Shown here: positions 33,661 to 45,684 of the stretch, one piece after another
How the letters are laid out: every line of letters starts with the position of its first letter
How positions within the stretch are numbered: position 1 is the first letter of the stretch
Assembly (NCBI RefSeq): GCF_029784155.1
Contig: NC_073691.1
Location: 135,900,394-135,964,393, forward strand
DNA: 64,000 nt
Source: Uranotaenia lowii
Taxonomy: Eukaryota > Arthropoda > Insecta > Diptera > Culicidae
Direction of reading: 5' to 3'
The notes under the pieces: model-generated
The model's database searches: none
What the model was told of the DNA's origin: nothing
What the model saw: the letters and a program-made list of their open reading frames with translations, nothing else
Position numbers and translations under genes: made by a program

Positions 33661-34896
33661 AAAGGTGTCCACGATGGAATTGCCACACAATGAAATTGCT
33701 CTAACTTTTGAACCGTTGGGTAGAATGGAATAAAAATGTTGGTGGATTTAGTTCATAGTGCATTGTTTACATCCTGCAAGATGGAGATGAAAGAACAGCT
33801 CGTGCGTGATAAAATCTTGCGCATTCATCACGAGAACAATGATCTCTCTCATCGTTCCATCACTAAAACGTTGGGAATCGCGAATTCCACGGTGTCGGGA
33901 GTGATTGAGCGGTTCGACAAACGATTGACCGACCACCGATCGGAAACCCAGAAGTGACGAAAAAGTATTCCGTATAACACTAAGAATCACAACCGCGTAT
34001 TTGGGGCCTTCAACCGAAACCCGAACGCCTTCGGTAGGGACGTGGCTAAAAAGCTGCACCTAAACCGAAGTAATGTCCAGAAGGCCAAAACTAAGGCTGG
34101 GCTTCGACGTTCAAGGTACAAAAGGTTCTTAATCGCGACGAGATGCAGAACAAGTCCGCTTAAGCCCGTGCCAGGAAGTTCTACCTCAACATGCTGACGA
34201 AAATTAAATGCTGCATCATGGACGACGAAACATATCTCAAGGCCGACTTCAAACAGATCTCCGGCAACCTGTTTTTCACGGCCAAGGATAAGAAGATGTC
34301 CGAATTTGCGAATGAATTCCTGGTTCGGCAAGCCATTGCACGTGCGGGAAGCGGAATGCTCCTTTTGTGACCCAGGACACGATGAACGGACAGGTGTACA
34401 TGAAAGAGTACCTCCAGAAGCGACTGCTTCCTCTTCTGAAGGCCCACAACGTCCCAAAAATCTTCTGGCTGGATTTGGCCTCATGCCACTACTCCAAGGA
34501 CGTGCTGAAGTGATATGCGGACAATAAGGTCAATTCCGTGCCGAAAATGTTTAACCCTCCCAACACTCCGGAGCTCCGCCCCATCGATATATACTGGACG
34601 ATTATGAAACTGCACCTTCTTAAACGACCTAAGGTAGTGAAGACAGTCGATGAACTGAAGAAAGTATAGATTTACATGCAAAAAATGGTTGATTCACAGG
34701 TTGTGCAGAACCTTATGGCCCGGGTTAAGTCCAAGGTGCGGGCATTTACGTATGGACTGTAAATAAAATACGATTGAAATGGTAAAATTAGGTTTAATAG
34801 TTATTTTTCAGTCCCTGAAAATTTGATGGCTATCGGATGAAAACTCGAATTTTGCGAATCAATTTTGTGTGTGGCAATTTCATCGCGGACCCCTTT
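33661..34896 (+). mobile_element. Full-length mariner (ITm D37 group) with both TIRs
   Basis: 1,236 bp flanked by TA (33659-33660 and 34897-34898). The left TIR AAAGGTGTCCACGATGGAAT pairs with the right end (reverse complement AAAGGGGTCCGCGATGAAAT), continuing into TTGCCACAC on both sides. Length, TA target and encoded protein fit the ITmD37E/D37D mariners known from mosquitoes. The coding region is broken, so the copy cannot move by itself. Confidence 0.93.
33781..34762 (+). pseudogene. Mariner transposase with several frameshifts
   Basis: It starts MEMKEQLVRDKILRIHHEN, then SHRSITKTLGIANSTVSGVI (helix-turn-helix, about residues 18-40), and stops at 33955-33957. Other frames continue with FGRDVAKKLHLNRSNVQKAK (second DNA-binding part), DDETYLKADFKQI (first catalytic Asp), LKAHNVPKIFWLDLASCHY (second Asp) and NTPELRPIDIYW (third acidic residue). 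It ends VRAFTYGL and stop at 34760-34762. Between the second and third acidic residues I count 37, and the third is Asp (D37D) where many mosquito relatives have Glu. At least three frame changes plus in-frame stops are present. Confidence 0.88.
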
Positions 34897-34898
34897 TA

Positions 34899-37816
34899 TA
34901 TGCCAACTCAATTGAAACATTTTCTGTTTCCAAATAAAGCCCGAATAAAGTTATTTTTTTGATAAATTCTTCGCGTTTTAAATTCTTTTAAATCATTTGT
35001 TATGTAAAAAAAATGCGAGGAATCGAATGGACTAAACTCTTTTTAGATTAAATTACTCTGAAAACCTCATTTCACCTCATTTCACCTCATTTTCCCCACA
35101 TTTTTAATGAAAAGCTGGATAAAGAAGAATGGTAATTTTGTTTTCGGATGTACACAGATGAGCAATTTACGGTTCAATAGATCTTGACGAGGCAAGAAAA
35201 ATTTACTATGGTGATAACAAAATATATCGCTTCTTCAGTGATTGTAATCGATTTATCGATCCAACTATTTTTATCTACTGTTTAAAGATTAGGAGCGAGG
35301 AAATCTCGTGAATCAGTCAGATTGTGGTTGTTATATTATTTGAACATAGATTCTTTTAAGATGCCGACCGTAGGATTATAGTTGTTCACCTGTATTTTGC
35401 GATTTTTCTTTTATTTTTTGGTAAAATACTTTGAACCGAACAGTCGCCAAGTTTTGTTGTTAATCTTTTACCTAAACACAACCGGATTAAGTTTGGAAGG
35501 GTTCCTTGAAAAATAATATTTAAACATTGAAAACACAAAACTAAACATTTACAGCAGCAAAGTCGAGCATCATCGACCGGGAAGACGACAAAAAAAAAAT
35601 TCCAGATAACTCGAAAATTGATAAAGACACATGTCCCAGTAAATTATCCTCGCTTTGTCAATAATTTTGCAAGCTTATGTTTCACCTCGTGCTGTTTCCG
35701 TCGTCGTCGGTGGAAATCGGAACCTGCCGCTGCCTGTCTGTCGGTAGGACCGATTGCTCATATCTGGAAAGGCTGTCGAGTGTTTTTGTCCAGGTTGGTT
35801 TGAAGTGCATTCGCCAAAAACAACAGAATAATTCAGAGGTACATCTTTCTTCAAGCAGCAGCAGCACGTGCATCGCATATGTGTGTTTCCTTAAGCTCCT
35901 TGAGGTAAATTATGCACAGCCCTTTTTGTTGTTATTCTTTAGCTTCCGAAAGCTGTTTTCTTTTCTTGTCTACCTGATTTTGGCTCGTGCTGTATGACAT
36001 TGTTAAAACCAGGGGTCAATCAATGGATAAATTTGACATCTATAACCTGTGAAATGTAATTTTAACATTGTTATTTTCTTATTACTTAAAATAAAGAAAA
36101 GTTGAATATTTTGTGTCACTGGACTTTGAAAAAAATAGAAGACATTTTCGAATCAAACGTAGAACAAAAAGAAGGACACTTTGTTAGAATCGATTTTTCA
36201 GAAGCAATTGCGATCTGATTTGATGAATTACTTGAATAAAATTGCCTTTATATGCTAGATGACAATTTGTCACAAATGAAATGTTCCTCTTATAATAAAC
36301 ATAGTATAGAAATCTGATTTACAGAGCCAAAATATTCTTTAATATAAGATATTATGATCATCATCGAAATACACTTAGCGAAACAAAAACAACCCCACTC
36401 TGTTTGACTCTTCCAAAAATTAATGATCGACTTACGTCAAAATTTTGCTCCACAATTTGTTTAAATTGTTAAACGGATAACTCAAGCAAAGGGGAACATG
36501 CTCTATTATACCTCATCTATGCGAGTCGCTAATTTCATTGTAAGTTATTCTATTCGGTCTTATTTTCACATGTTTTCTGTTCCTAAAGCTGATACAAGAA
36601 AAAAACATAAAGTTGCTGCATACATTCAGGAGTAAAAATTGCGTATGAGATATAAGGCATAAGGCAGCGTACCTCTAACGGTTAATTTTTTTTTAATAAA
36701 AGTTCCACTCAAGATAAAAGATAGTTCCACAGCTGACTGCCCTGACTGGACACTAGACTAGTCCACTTTTCGGCTTTTTTCGCAGATTAAAGCCGGATTC
36801 TGCAAAATTTTAGATCTATCGAACTAATCCCTGTTCTGCGCAATGAGTTTTAGTGAAAAAAAGTCCATTTTTCTTGAAAATTTCCTTATTAGAGTTCTAG
36901 CAAGCCACTGCTAATATAAACGATGATTTTATGTGTGATTGTGATTGATATTATCAGCATGTTTATGGATCTGTTTTAGATAATCGTTCAAAACAAACTG
37001 AAAAAATTTAAAAAATCACTACCAACAAGTGCAGAAATTTTACTTACAAGTTGAAAATTAAAAAACTACTGTAAACCGTAAAAAATATTTTTCATAAAAG
37101 CTTTTCAAATGCAGGCGTGTGTTTTTCAACCTGCAAATAAAATAATTTCTTTTCATAAATTTATGCAAAAATGACAAGTTTGTATGAAAGGATCTTGAAA
37201 AGGTTATTCTAGATCTTAGGAAAAGTATATAGTTTCACTCAAGATCAGTTTTCGGATAGTTCAACTCAAGATCATTTACCCTACCTCTGACTGAAAAGAC
37301 ATCAGATTACTATGCGCTTTAAATTTGTTTATTTGAACTCAAATTAGATGAAGGTCGAGTATGAGCAAGATCCATCCTCAAATCACATAGATCTTCAAAA
37401 TAGTTGTTAAGAAGAATGATAACCCTTAACCTTAAGCATACTTTCTACTACACGTATCGGGCGATTCTGGACGGTTATTTGAAAAAATGGGCAAATCTGA
37501 ACAAAATCTAGGCCTTATTCCAAAACATACAAGAAATAATTAAAAGGAAATTACTTAAAATTGAAATTTTTGAACGCATCACATACGCAGCGTTCAAACT
37601 GTAGGGATTGAAGGATTTTTTTAACTCTATAAAATCGTTTTTAACGAAATTGTCAAATCTATCATTGTATAAATTTTGAAAATAAATACTCGGCATATTC
37701 GGCCGAATACTTGGCTCAACTATTCGGTGAGCTGAATATTCGGTTGAATGGTTTTTGGGTGGTATTCCGTACATCTCTTGGAAAAAATCTTACTTGCCAT
37801 GGCAATCACAGCATTA
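34899..37816. other. Long stretch without a supported gene
   Basis: Mostly AT-rich and unique-looking. TTCACCTCATTTCACCTCAT near 35068 is a small tandem repeat. A GC-richer island at about 35670-35890 holds overlapping short frames on both strands, none with a recognised motif. It could be an untranslated exon or promoter region, but nothing in the sequence proves it. Confidence 0.3.
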
Positions 37817-39495
37817 AAAACAAGTCGATAGCATTTTAAAGGCTTAAGATTTTTGAAAAAAAGAGTTGCGCATTAGACCATTGCAAAAAATGACTTTTTG
37901 CTCCCATATGTTTTTTCGATGCCTTTTGGGTCACCAAGCATCAGTGTAAAATTTGAGATGATTTGGTTGATTCCTGAATAAGCGCAACGCTGAATCGTTT
38001 ATGATAGAAATTCGTGCCATAAGCAAACAATATCACCAAATCTATTTGGCCTATTCGGATTGTAATTCAATGTCAATGTCAATGTTGAAAACCTACCTCT
38101 ATTATAAAATATTAAATATAGCTCGAAAAGCAAACATCTTCTGAAAACAAGTTGATAGCATTTTAAAGGCTTAAGATTCTTGAAAAAAAGAGTTGCGCAT
38201 TAGACCATTGCAAAAAATGACCTTTTGCTCCCATATGTTTTTTCGATGCCTTTTGGGTCACCAAGCATCAGTGTAAAATTTGAGATGATTTGGATGATTC
38301 CTGAATAAGCGCAACGCATTTCAATTTTGTATGGTAACTTGGAATAGAAGAAGCTATTTCTGCTTAATAAGTCATAAAGAAAATTCAAATAAGCTTGAGA
38401 AAGAGTTTGTTTAAAATTATTGTATTTGCCTATTCTTAAGCTTCAAATTTTGCTAACATGAGAAGAAGCTAAGTTTTGCATGAAAAAAGTTGTATTCATT
38501 TCAAAATTAAAAATAAGGCTATGATCTATATGAGTTACATTTAATTTTTTTTATAAGTTCTACTATTAAATTCGCTAAGTTTATTGGAAAATGGAATAAA
38601 TTTTACAATAAAATTTGGTAAATTTGTTTGAATATAAAATGGAAATATAACTTATCAGCCTTATCGGTAAAAGTTAAATATGTGTTTTGAGTAAGAACCT
38701 TTCTTCATATTGAAAATCAAAATTTGTTCCATGAGGAACAATTTGATGACATATGATGAAAACGTTTCTAATAAAATTCTACTCCGTTATTTTCAATATC
38801 TATTCAGTTCTTTTAACTTTCTATTCTTCTTTTAATGATTAAACTCTTCATAAATTAAAACATAATATAAAGCTGGAAACCATAAGATTTCACATTTCAG
38901 ACAGGTTTTTTTTATATAAAAACGTCTTAACTTTTTAAAACTTTGTTTATGGAATTGAATTGAAAATTCATAAGACAGCATTCTTTTGTCTATGGTAGAT
39001 TTTGGCGTCCTGGACTAGAATTTTTCTTAGATTACGACTATCATCTCTCTTTTTGGTGATATTAAGATTATAAGTTTAAAAATGAATCAGTTTTGAGTGA
39101 AATCAATCACTGGTGAACTCACAAATCTACATGAACGAAAAAAAAACTGATTTTGAATTTCGTTAATTATGCTTTATTCAATTGAAGAATAAAATTTCGA
39201 TAACGATGATGGCGATGATTGATCTGAAAAAGTTAAATTCTACAGTATTGAAAAATCTTATGTTCTTTCGTTCTTTGATAGTTCATGTTTCTCTAATTTC
39301 TTTCATCACATATGAAAATGTGATCATTTTCAGGTACAAAGATGTACCAAGCGATTTCATAACATCAGTATTGATATCACCAAATCTATTTGGCCTATTC
39401 GGATTGTAATTCAATGTCAATGTCAATGTTGAAAAGGTACCTACCTCTATTATAAAATATTAAATATAGCTCGAAAAGCAAACATCTTCTGAATA
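37817..39495 (+). repeat. Local direct duplications
   Basis: Segment A (37817-37993, with GGCTTAAGATTTTTGAAAAA) recurs at 38147-38311, about 330 bp away. Segment B (38030-38140, with ATTTGGCCTATTCGGATTGT) recurs at 39375-39495, about 1.35 kb away. Both pairs are nearly identical and in the same orientation. The arrangement B-A'...B' suggests two successive segmental duplications. No coding function seen. Confidence 0.8.
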
Positions 39496-40320
39496 CCCTT
39501 GCGAAATAGTTTGTAAATACAAAATTTTAGTTTTGCATAGTTAATTTTGATTTATTGAAATAGTTTTTAAGAAAAACATTAGTGGTGAAATTTTTTCATT
39601 TCGCATCTTTTTTTTCATATTTTTTTGTCCTCAACGCTAATTGGCTCATCAGGAAAAGTTAAGTTTGGCTGGAATAATTTGTCAAAACATTTTCAACAAG
39701 CTGAATAATTTTTTAAAGATAAAGATGAAAAACACTCATGCTTTTTAACATGCAAAAACACAGGGTGAAAAGTAGGACATTTTTCACTCAAATTGGACGT
39801 CTGATAAGCCTGACTATCCCCATGTTGTGTTGACTGTTACTGTATTTTATCCCTTTAAACCAAATTTTGTTTATACGTAGAGTTGTACAAAAATTTTCAG
39901 TCCACAATGAGATTTTTTCATCTTAATATATTTTTTTTTTTTTTTTTTGAAATTTTACCCAGCTATAGTGATATATTTGTATGGTCCACTTAAGACCCCT
40001 TGAATATAAAAGTCCTGGCTGTGTTGGCGGTGTATCCCAGTTATGAAAACCTTTCGTATACATTCTGTGGAATGATTCGCTCCTCCTCCAATGATCGATA
40101 TTAACGCTCCTGAAGCCCATCCTAAGGTGCATGGAAACTCGCCAGATTAACCAATAGGAAGAAAGTAAGTAAACATTTTTAACATAACTAATGAAGATCT
40201 CTGAATGATATGAAGCTACGTATTTGTTTTAAAATTAAATCTTAGTCGAAGACACGTTCGCTTAGTTGCTTTGTTTCGTCCTTTAGAAATCTTTCACTGG
40301 GTATTCGAAAATAATTTAAA
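39496..40320. other. Gene-free stretch
   Basis: AT-rich, with a run of about 18 T near 39931-39948. The minus frame 39923-40132 begins in this homopolymer region and has no recognised motif. Confidence 0.3.
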
Positions 40321-40354
40321 TCACTGAGGAGCCGAAAGGCGAGACACGCAGCAT

Positions 40355-40960
40355 TTGAGGGCTATATCGTTTGCACTTATAAGGACTAACCGCCTCGAAG
40401 TCTCTGGTGGATGGCCGCGAATTCTTCTGGGGATCCACCGAGGTTGCAATTGTTGTGAAATATTCCGCCAACCGGGAGTCGCCAGAAGCAAAACAAAAGA
40501 AGTCACCAAATATCTGCCGAAATCTGCCTCAGCCGATGCCATTTACAGAGATTAGGCTGCCCAAACTAGGAGATTTTTCAAATCCATTTTCGGTCGATCC
40601 AGTCGCGTTGTCCAGATCGTTTGCTCCTTGGGGCCGCGCAAAAAGGAGCTTGATGGAATGTTCGCTTTTTGCGTTTGATGGTGATGAATTTTTTACCTCG
40701 TCGGGAAACAATCAGCCATCAAATTTCTGGACGAAATGGTCATCACTCGAGGTGGACAATAAGCCAAAACCTTCAATCCGAGCGGGATCATCAGTAATTG
40801 ATTGGAGCATCGGAGGTTTCCAGACCGAGCAGGCGACATACCGGGATGAATAGGCATCAAACATTCCGAAAAAGGTCTCGGAACTCCAGTTAAGGTAAAA
40901 ATGCCAAAAATGCATTCCATTGTTTAGGAACTCGCATGCCGCCGCTGCTGAATATTTCAA
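40355..40960. other. GC-richer block with overlapping ORFs, not recognised
   Basis: Open frames occur on both strands (plus 40407-40853, 148 codons; minus 40712-40960 and 40321-40542). Base composition is less AT-rich than the surroundings, so this may be decayed coding sequence. None of the frames shows a motif I know, and the longest (SPNICRNLPQPMPF..., DEFFTSSGNN...) may be a shadow of a minus-strand gene. A fragment of a retroelement or of a host pseudogene are the options. Confidence 0.2.
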
Positions 40961-41769
40961 CTTTTTTCACCGCGAATGATGATGCGTGACAGATTCCTTG
41001 TTGAGTTTTTTTTCCAGTATTGCTTTGGATTTGAGAAACATTGATCGAGTGAGCCAGTTACAGAATATTCAATCTTTTGAAAATTATGGCAAAAAGATAC
41101 ATATTTAGACTCTTCAATATATTTGCTAAATGATTTTTGTAATCCTAATGGATTGGGAACACTTGTCTTTCCGACATTTTTTTCATTTCGACATTTAAAA
41201 AACATAGGGGAAAGGTTTCCTAAATGGGCCTATCAGGTTAAATGACCCTACGGCCGTTGGACGAAATGGCTAACAAGACAACATATCTAATCAATACATT
41301 TTGAGGGTAATACGCTTTGAACATAAGGCAATAAAGAATTTTATGCATAAACCAACTCAAAAAAATTTAAAAATTCATACAAGGTTTTGATTTCTTTTGA
41401 TGTAATATTTTGACTTTTTTCAAACAAAGTAAAATAATTTCTAAACTGAACAAAAAGCTTCGTTTCATTAACAGTATTCTTATTGAAAAGTTGGAAAACC
41501 ACCCCATTAACAACGTTTCTGTTTTTTCTAAAACCCGTTTTTCAATTCGTACGTTTACCCGTATAATATCCATAAAGGTCGCGAAAACTGTTACTGGTTT
41601 ATGGGAATGACACTTTTCCGTTGCATAATTATCCGAAATTGAATACCCAAAATTCTCAATAGATAACAAACTCATCGCCCAAACTGAAAATTCCACAATA
41701 TGGATCAATTCGTCTCACCTGAAAAAACACCGTGTATTAATTTTTACATTCATATAATCGCCCGTACCT
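40961..41769. other. Gene-free AT-rich stretch
   Basis: No supported feature. Opposed short frames at 41367-41708 and 41410-41610 are shadows of each other. Confidence 0.3.
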
Positions 41770-41894
41770 TTAAACCATAAGTTAATATGGACGACCCCTT
41801 TGGCAGGCCCTGTTCACCAATATTGCCGACCCCTGCCCCTTTTGCTGACCCCTGCCCTGAAATAGGATAATTGGAATCAATTGATTGTCCTTAA

Positions 41895-42111
41895 CACGTT
41901 CGTCGCCACGTCACCCATATTCGGCAGACGGGTGTATTTCCTGGGGGGCCCCGTCACATCAAAAAGCAGGTGACGCTCTCTTACTTGGGTTTACCGCTCA
42001 GCTTCGCCACACGTTTCAAATATGGGAGTTCTCCCTCTTTGCTTTCTCTCTCTGAAAATTTCTTTGGGCCCAGCTAGCAAAACAACCAAAATGAGCGTGG
42101 CGACGAACGTG
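41895..42111. mobile_element. 217-bp TTAA-flanked MITE (piggyBac-type)
   Basis: Perfect 16-bp TIRs, CACGTTCGTCGCCACG at the left and CGTGGCGACGAACGTG at the right, with TTAA on both sides (41891-41894 and 42112-42115). It interrupts the 143-bp Helitron array between two units. Non-coding. The TTAA duplication points to piggyBac, although the TIR starts CAC rather than CCC. Confidence 0.9.
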
Positions 42112-42119
42112 TTAAATCT

Positions 42120-43500
42120 CAATCCGGTGTTCAATAACGTAAATATAACAAAAAAAAAACAGTAAACAGGTAATTTGGACGACCCCTTTGACCGACTTCT
42201 TTTACAAAATTTTATACCTGAAATCGAATTCCCAACTTTTAAAACCCACGTGCGTGAATTTTCATTGTAACCCAATGTACAATAAGGTCAGTATCGCAAA
42301 AAAGTGAACGGGTGAAATGTGCGACCTCTTTCTCCAATCCCTTACACCAAATTTGATACCTGAAATCGATTATCCATCCCTGAAAACTTTCGAGTGCCAA
42401 TTTTAATCTTAATCCAAAGTACATTTACGTCAATATCGTAAAAACAGTGAACAGGTAATATGGACGACCCCTTTTTCCAACCCCTGCCTCAAAATTGGAT
42501 GCTTGGAATCAATTGCTCATCCCTTGAAACGCCCGTGTCCCAATTTTCATCCCAATCCGATGAATAATAACGTCAATATCGCGAAAAAAGTGAACAGTTA
42601 ATATGGACGACCCCTTTGGCCGACCCGTGACCTGGATTTGGAAAATTGGAATTATTTATTTGTCCCTAATAACTCCTATGTGCAAATTTCCATCACAATC
42701 CGATGTATAATAACGTGAAAATCACAAAAATATTGAAACGTAATATGGACGACCCCTTTTGCCGGCCTCTTATACAAAATTCGTTACCAAAAATCGATTG
42801 CCCGTCCATCAAAACTCCCGTGTACAATTTTGCATCTTAATTCGATGCATAATAACGTCAATATTGCAAAAAGAGCGAATGGTTTATATGGACGACCCCT
42901 TTGGCTGGCCCCTGAATCCGCATTTTATACCTGGAATCGATTGCTCGTCACTCGAAATTCCTATGTGCAAATTTTCATCTCAATCCGATTTATAATAACG
43001 CCAATATCGCAAAAATATTAAACAGTTGATATAGACGACCCCTTTTGCCGACCTCTGACCAAAAATTGAATACCTGAAACCAATTGGTCATCTCTCAAAA
43101 CCCTCATGTGCAAGTTTTCGTCTCAATCCGACGAAAAATAACGTCAATATCGGGAAAACAATATTTATCTTCTATGGACGACCCCTTTGGCCGATCCCTG
43201 ATCCCTAATTTAATACCTGGAATTGATTGCTCATCACTCAAAACACTCATGTGGAAATTTTCATTTCAATCCAATGTATAATAAAGCCAATATCGAAAAA
43301 AAACATTAAACAGTTAATATGGAACCCCTTTGGCTGACCTCGGATCCAAAATTCAATACACGCAATCAATTTCTCATCTCTCAAAACCTTCGTGTGCAAA
43401 TTTTCAACACAATCCGACGAAAACTAACGTCAATATTGCGAAAACAATATTTGCCTTGTATGGACGACCCCCTTCAGAAGGGGTCATCCGAAAATCTGAA
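42120..43500. repeat. Tandem array of about 143-bp units
   Basis: At least eight consecutive units are recognisable by ATATGGACGACCCCTTT, GCCGACCCCTGAC, ATACCTGGAATCGATTG and ATAATAACGTCAATATCGC. Spacing is 142-144 bp and divergence between units is moderate. It is the body of the outer Helitron. Short ORFs in it are period artefacts. Confidence 0.9.
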
Positions 43501-43585
43501 AACATTTTTCATCATTCCTAGTACCAATGAGCATCCATACCAATTTTCAGCTCTCTAGCTCTAAAGACGGCTGAGTCTATAGAGG

Positions 43586-43624
43586 ACAAACAAACAAACA
43601 AACAAACAAACAAACAAACAAACC
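43586..43624. repeat. (CAAA)n microsatellite
   Basis: About nine CAAA units next to the 5' end of the outer Helitron. They are the counterpart of the CTGT/CAGA repeats at the same place in the other two Helitrons. Confidence 0.9.
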
Positions 43625-43642
43625 CACAGAAATTGCTTTATA

Positions 43643-45457
43643 TCTATATATATAAAAATGAATGTTTGTCTGTCTGTCTGTTCCCTATAGACTCGGAAAC
43701 TACTGAACCGATCATCGTCAAAACTGGCATCTGAGGGTTCTTGAGGCCGGGGATGGTTTCTGTAATAGTCAAAACTCCATCCGACTTAAGGAAAGAGAGG
43801 CTTCCATACAAAGTTTGTAGTTTTTCGAAACAAATTAAAGTCATGACATCCATTTTCTTGAGATTTTTTTTTCCTTTGGGCGGTTTGTTTTTCGTCTCTA
43901 TGGTCGAGGCGTCGCGAGCCAACGTCGCAAAAGGAAAGTAACCCAGGCATAGCATACTGATCAGTAGGAATATTTTGGCGCGTATTTCTCAACCAAGCAT
44001 ATTTTCTTTGAGGGGTTTGTTTTTCGTCTCCATGGGCGAGCAAACGTCGTCGCAAAGCACTCTGTTCATTGATAGCTGGAAAATTTAACAATAAGGCGCC
44101 TGTATCTCAAACACGTGGGGCGATATGCAACCTAGATGTGTTTTTTTCTTGCTTATTTGATTTGTACACAGCACGTGTTCAAACGTTCAACTTTTTCTGT
44201 TAAAAAAAATTAAAAATTATGTTTTCTTCTAGAAATTGTTACTTCGGCCCAAATACACAACTGAAACTAATTTAGAAATGAAAATGGGAGCTTTTTATTT
44301 TAAATAATTCTGAAAAAACCATCGTACTTTTTGCTTACATACCAATTCAAGTACGTACTTAACATGAAAAGTGGTTTTGTGTTGCATGGCTGCATAAAAG
44401 AGACTTTTGATCCGCTTCGTTTTTGAAAAGCGAGACTTTAGAACTGATATTCAACTGGACGCAAATTTTTTAAGAAAATTTTTTAGTTTACCCTTAAAGT
44501 TTTAAAAACAATATTCCCTTCAGTCAACTTACACGGTGGGCAAGGGCAAACGTCGAACTTTTAAGAAATTTATCTTCAAAATGATTCAATATTTTGGAAA
44601 GACCAGAAGGGGTATTCCGAATGTTGAAACTGCAGCGGATATTGAAAATTCTTAAATGTCTTTGTAAATGAAGGTCCCCTTTGAACAGCATTCGTTAAAA
44701 GTGGAGTAACAAACATAAATTTATATTGCAGGAGTACTGCAGATATATCAGTGAAACTTGATAGAACAATAAACAGGAATTCGTATTAAATTCATTTTAA
44801 AGCCATTACTCTGACGCATCTGTAAATAAGCTTTGCATTGACACTTGCCCCAATATACGGGACAAATGTAAACTTAGAAATTTGTTTTTGCCTACATTTT
44901 TGAATATTTGACTTTCAAAGAGAAAATAAAAAAAAACGCTGAGAACTTATTTAGTGATGCAACTGATATTTTTTTAAATATTTATATGTTTACCGTAGTA
45001 AATTTATTTGGAAAAAAAGAAATTTGCACTGTATTTAATACATAACTAATTTAATATATTTTTCATTACCATGATAAGTGCTGTTTGGGTATCGAGCCGG
45101 TTCAATTTGCCTACCTTCTTCAAGCAGTGGGGGACAAAATTGAAAAAGATGGGAGAGCTCCCATGTAAATTTAAAATAAAGAGCTTTTCAAAGAAGGGAC
45201 CAAAGGTTTTTTTGGGTACAGAGTACAAATTTCAGATCTTGAAAAACGAGTTCAGAGATCAAGTTTCAGTAAATAATATATACCATATTTGAATTGCAAT
45301 TCAGAACTGCAGCTGCAGCTCTCATTTCAAAGTTGTTGGTTCTGAAGTATGATGAGGTTTGATTTAAAAAAATGCTCTCTAAAATCTAAATTCGAATAAA
45401 TCTTTACAAATTACATTTATTTTCGGAAGGTGTAGCAAAGCACAACGGGTCAGCTAG
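43643..45457 (+). mobile_element. Inner Helitron, 1,815 bp, both ends intact
   Basis: It starts TCTATATATATAAAAATGAA (preceded by A) and ends GGTCAGCTAG (followed by T). It therefore has TC...CTAG ends, lies between A and T and makes no duplication. The first 120 bp match the Helitron at 20001-23129, including TTCCCTATAGACTC, GAAACTACTGAACCGAT and GAGGCCGGGGA. The interior encodes no Rep/helicase. The frame 45071-45292 has no motif. A strong hairpin just before CTAG is not obvious. Confidence 0.85.
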
Positions 45458-45684
45458 TATATATATATAGATTGATTTTCGAAGCGAAATTTTGAAGATT
45501 TGTGGAAAAAAGTTCTCGGATTGAGCATTGTGTGGGGCATCAAGTACTTGAAAAGATTTCCACCATAGGATTGTGCGCAACTAGACAAAAGACTTCAATT
45601 GTTGATACCATCAATCCTAGCGGCGAACCTTAACTTTATACCGAATGCAAATTGAATTGAGACAACAATTGTAATGAAACAAAT

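Larger units (their letters stand above)
41770..45471 (-). mobile_element. Outer Helitron (minus), interrupted at its 5' end by a second Helitron
   Basis: Reading the minus strand, the element starts at 45471 (TCTATATATATA after an A). It is interrupted at 45457-43643 and continues with TATAAAGCAATTTCTGTGGG and (GTTT)n. Its body is a tandem array of about 143-bp units (GACGACCCC landmarks near 42462, 42605, 42748, 42890, 43034, 43176, 43319 and 43461, plus more degraded units to 41790). Removing the inner Helitron restores one uninterrupted TA-rich 5' end. No Rep/helicase. The 3' end (CTRR before T) could not be located, so 41770 is approximate. Confidence 0.72.

Noticed and set aside
34306..34527. 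73-codon plus ORF and 165-codon minus ORF (33987-34484)
   Set aside because: Both are alternate-frame shadows of the frameshifted mariner transposase.
40407..40853. 148-codon ORF in a GC-richer block
   Set aside because: No recognisable motif, competing frames on the other strand, and no splice or promoter evidence. Kept only as an unassigned block.
42120..43500. Regularly spaced repeats that could suggest a CRISPR-like array
   Set aside because: Units are contiguous and divergent with no unique spacers, no cas genes, and lie inside a eukaryotic Helitron.
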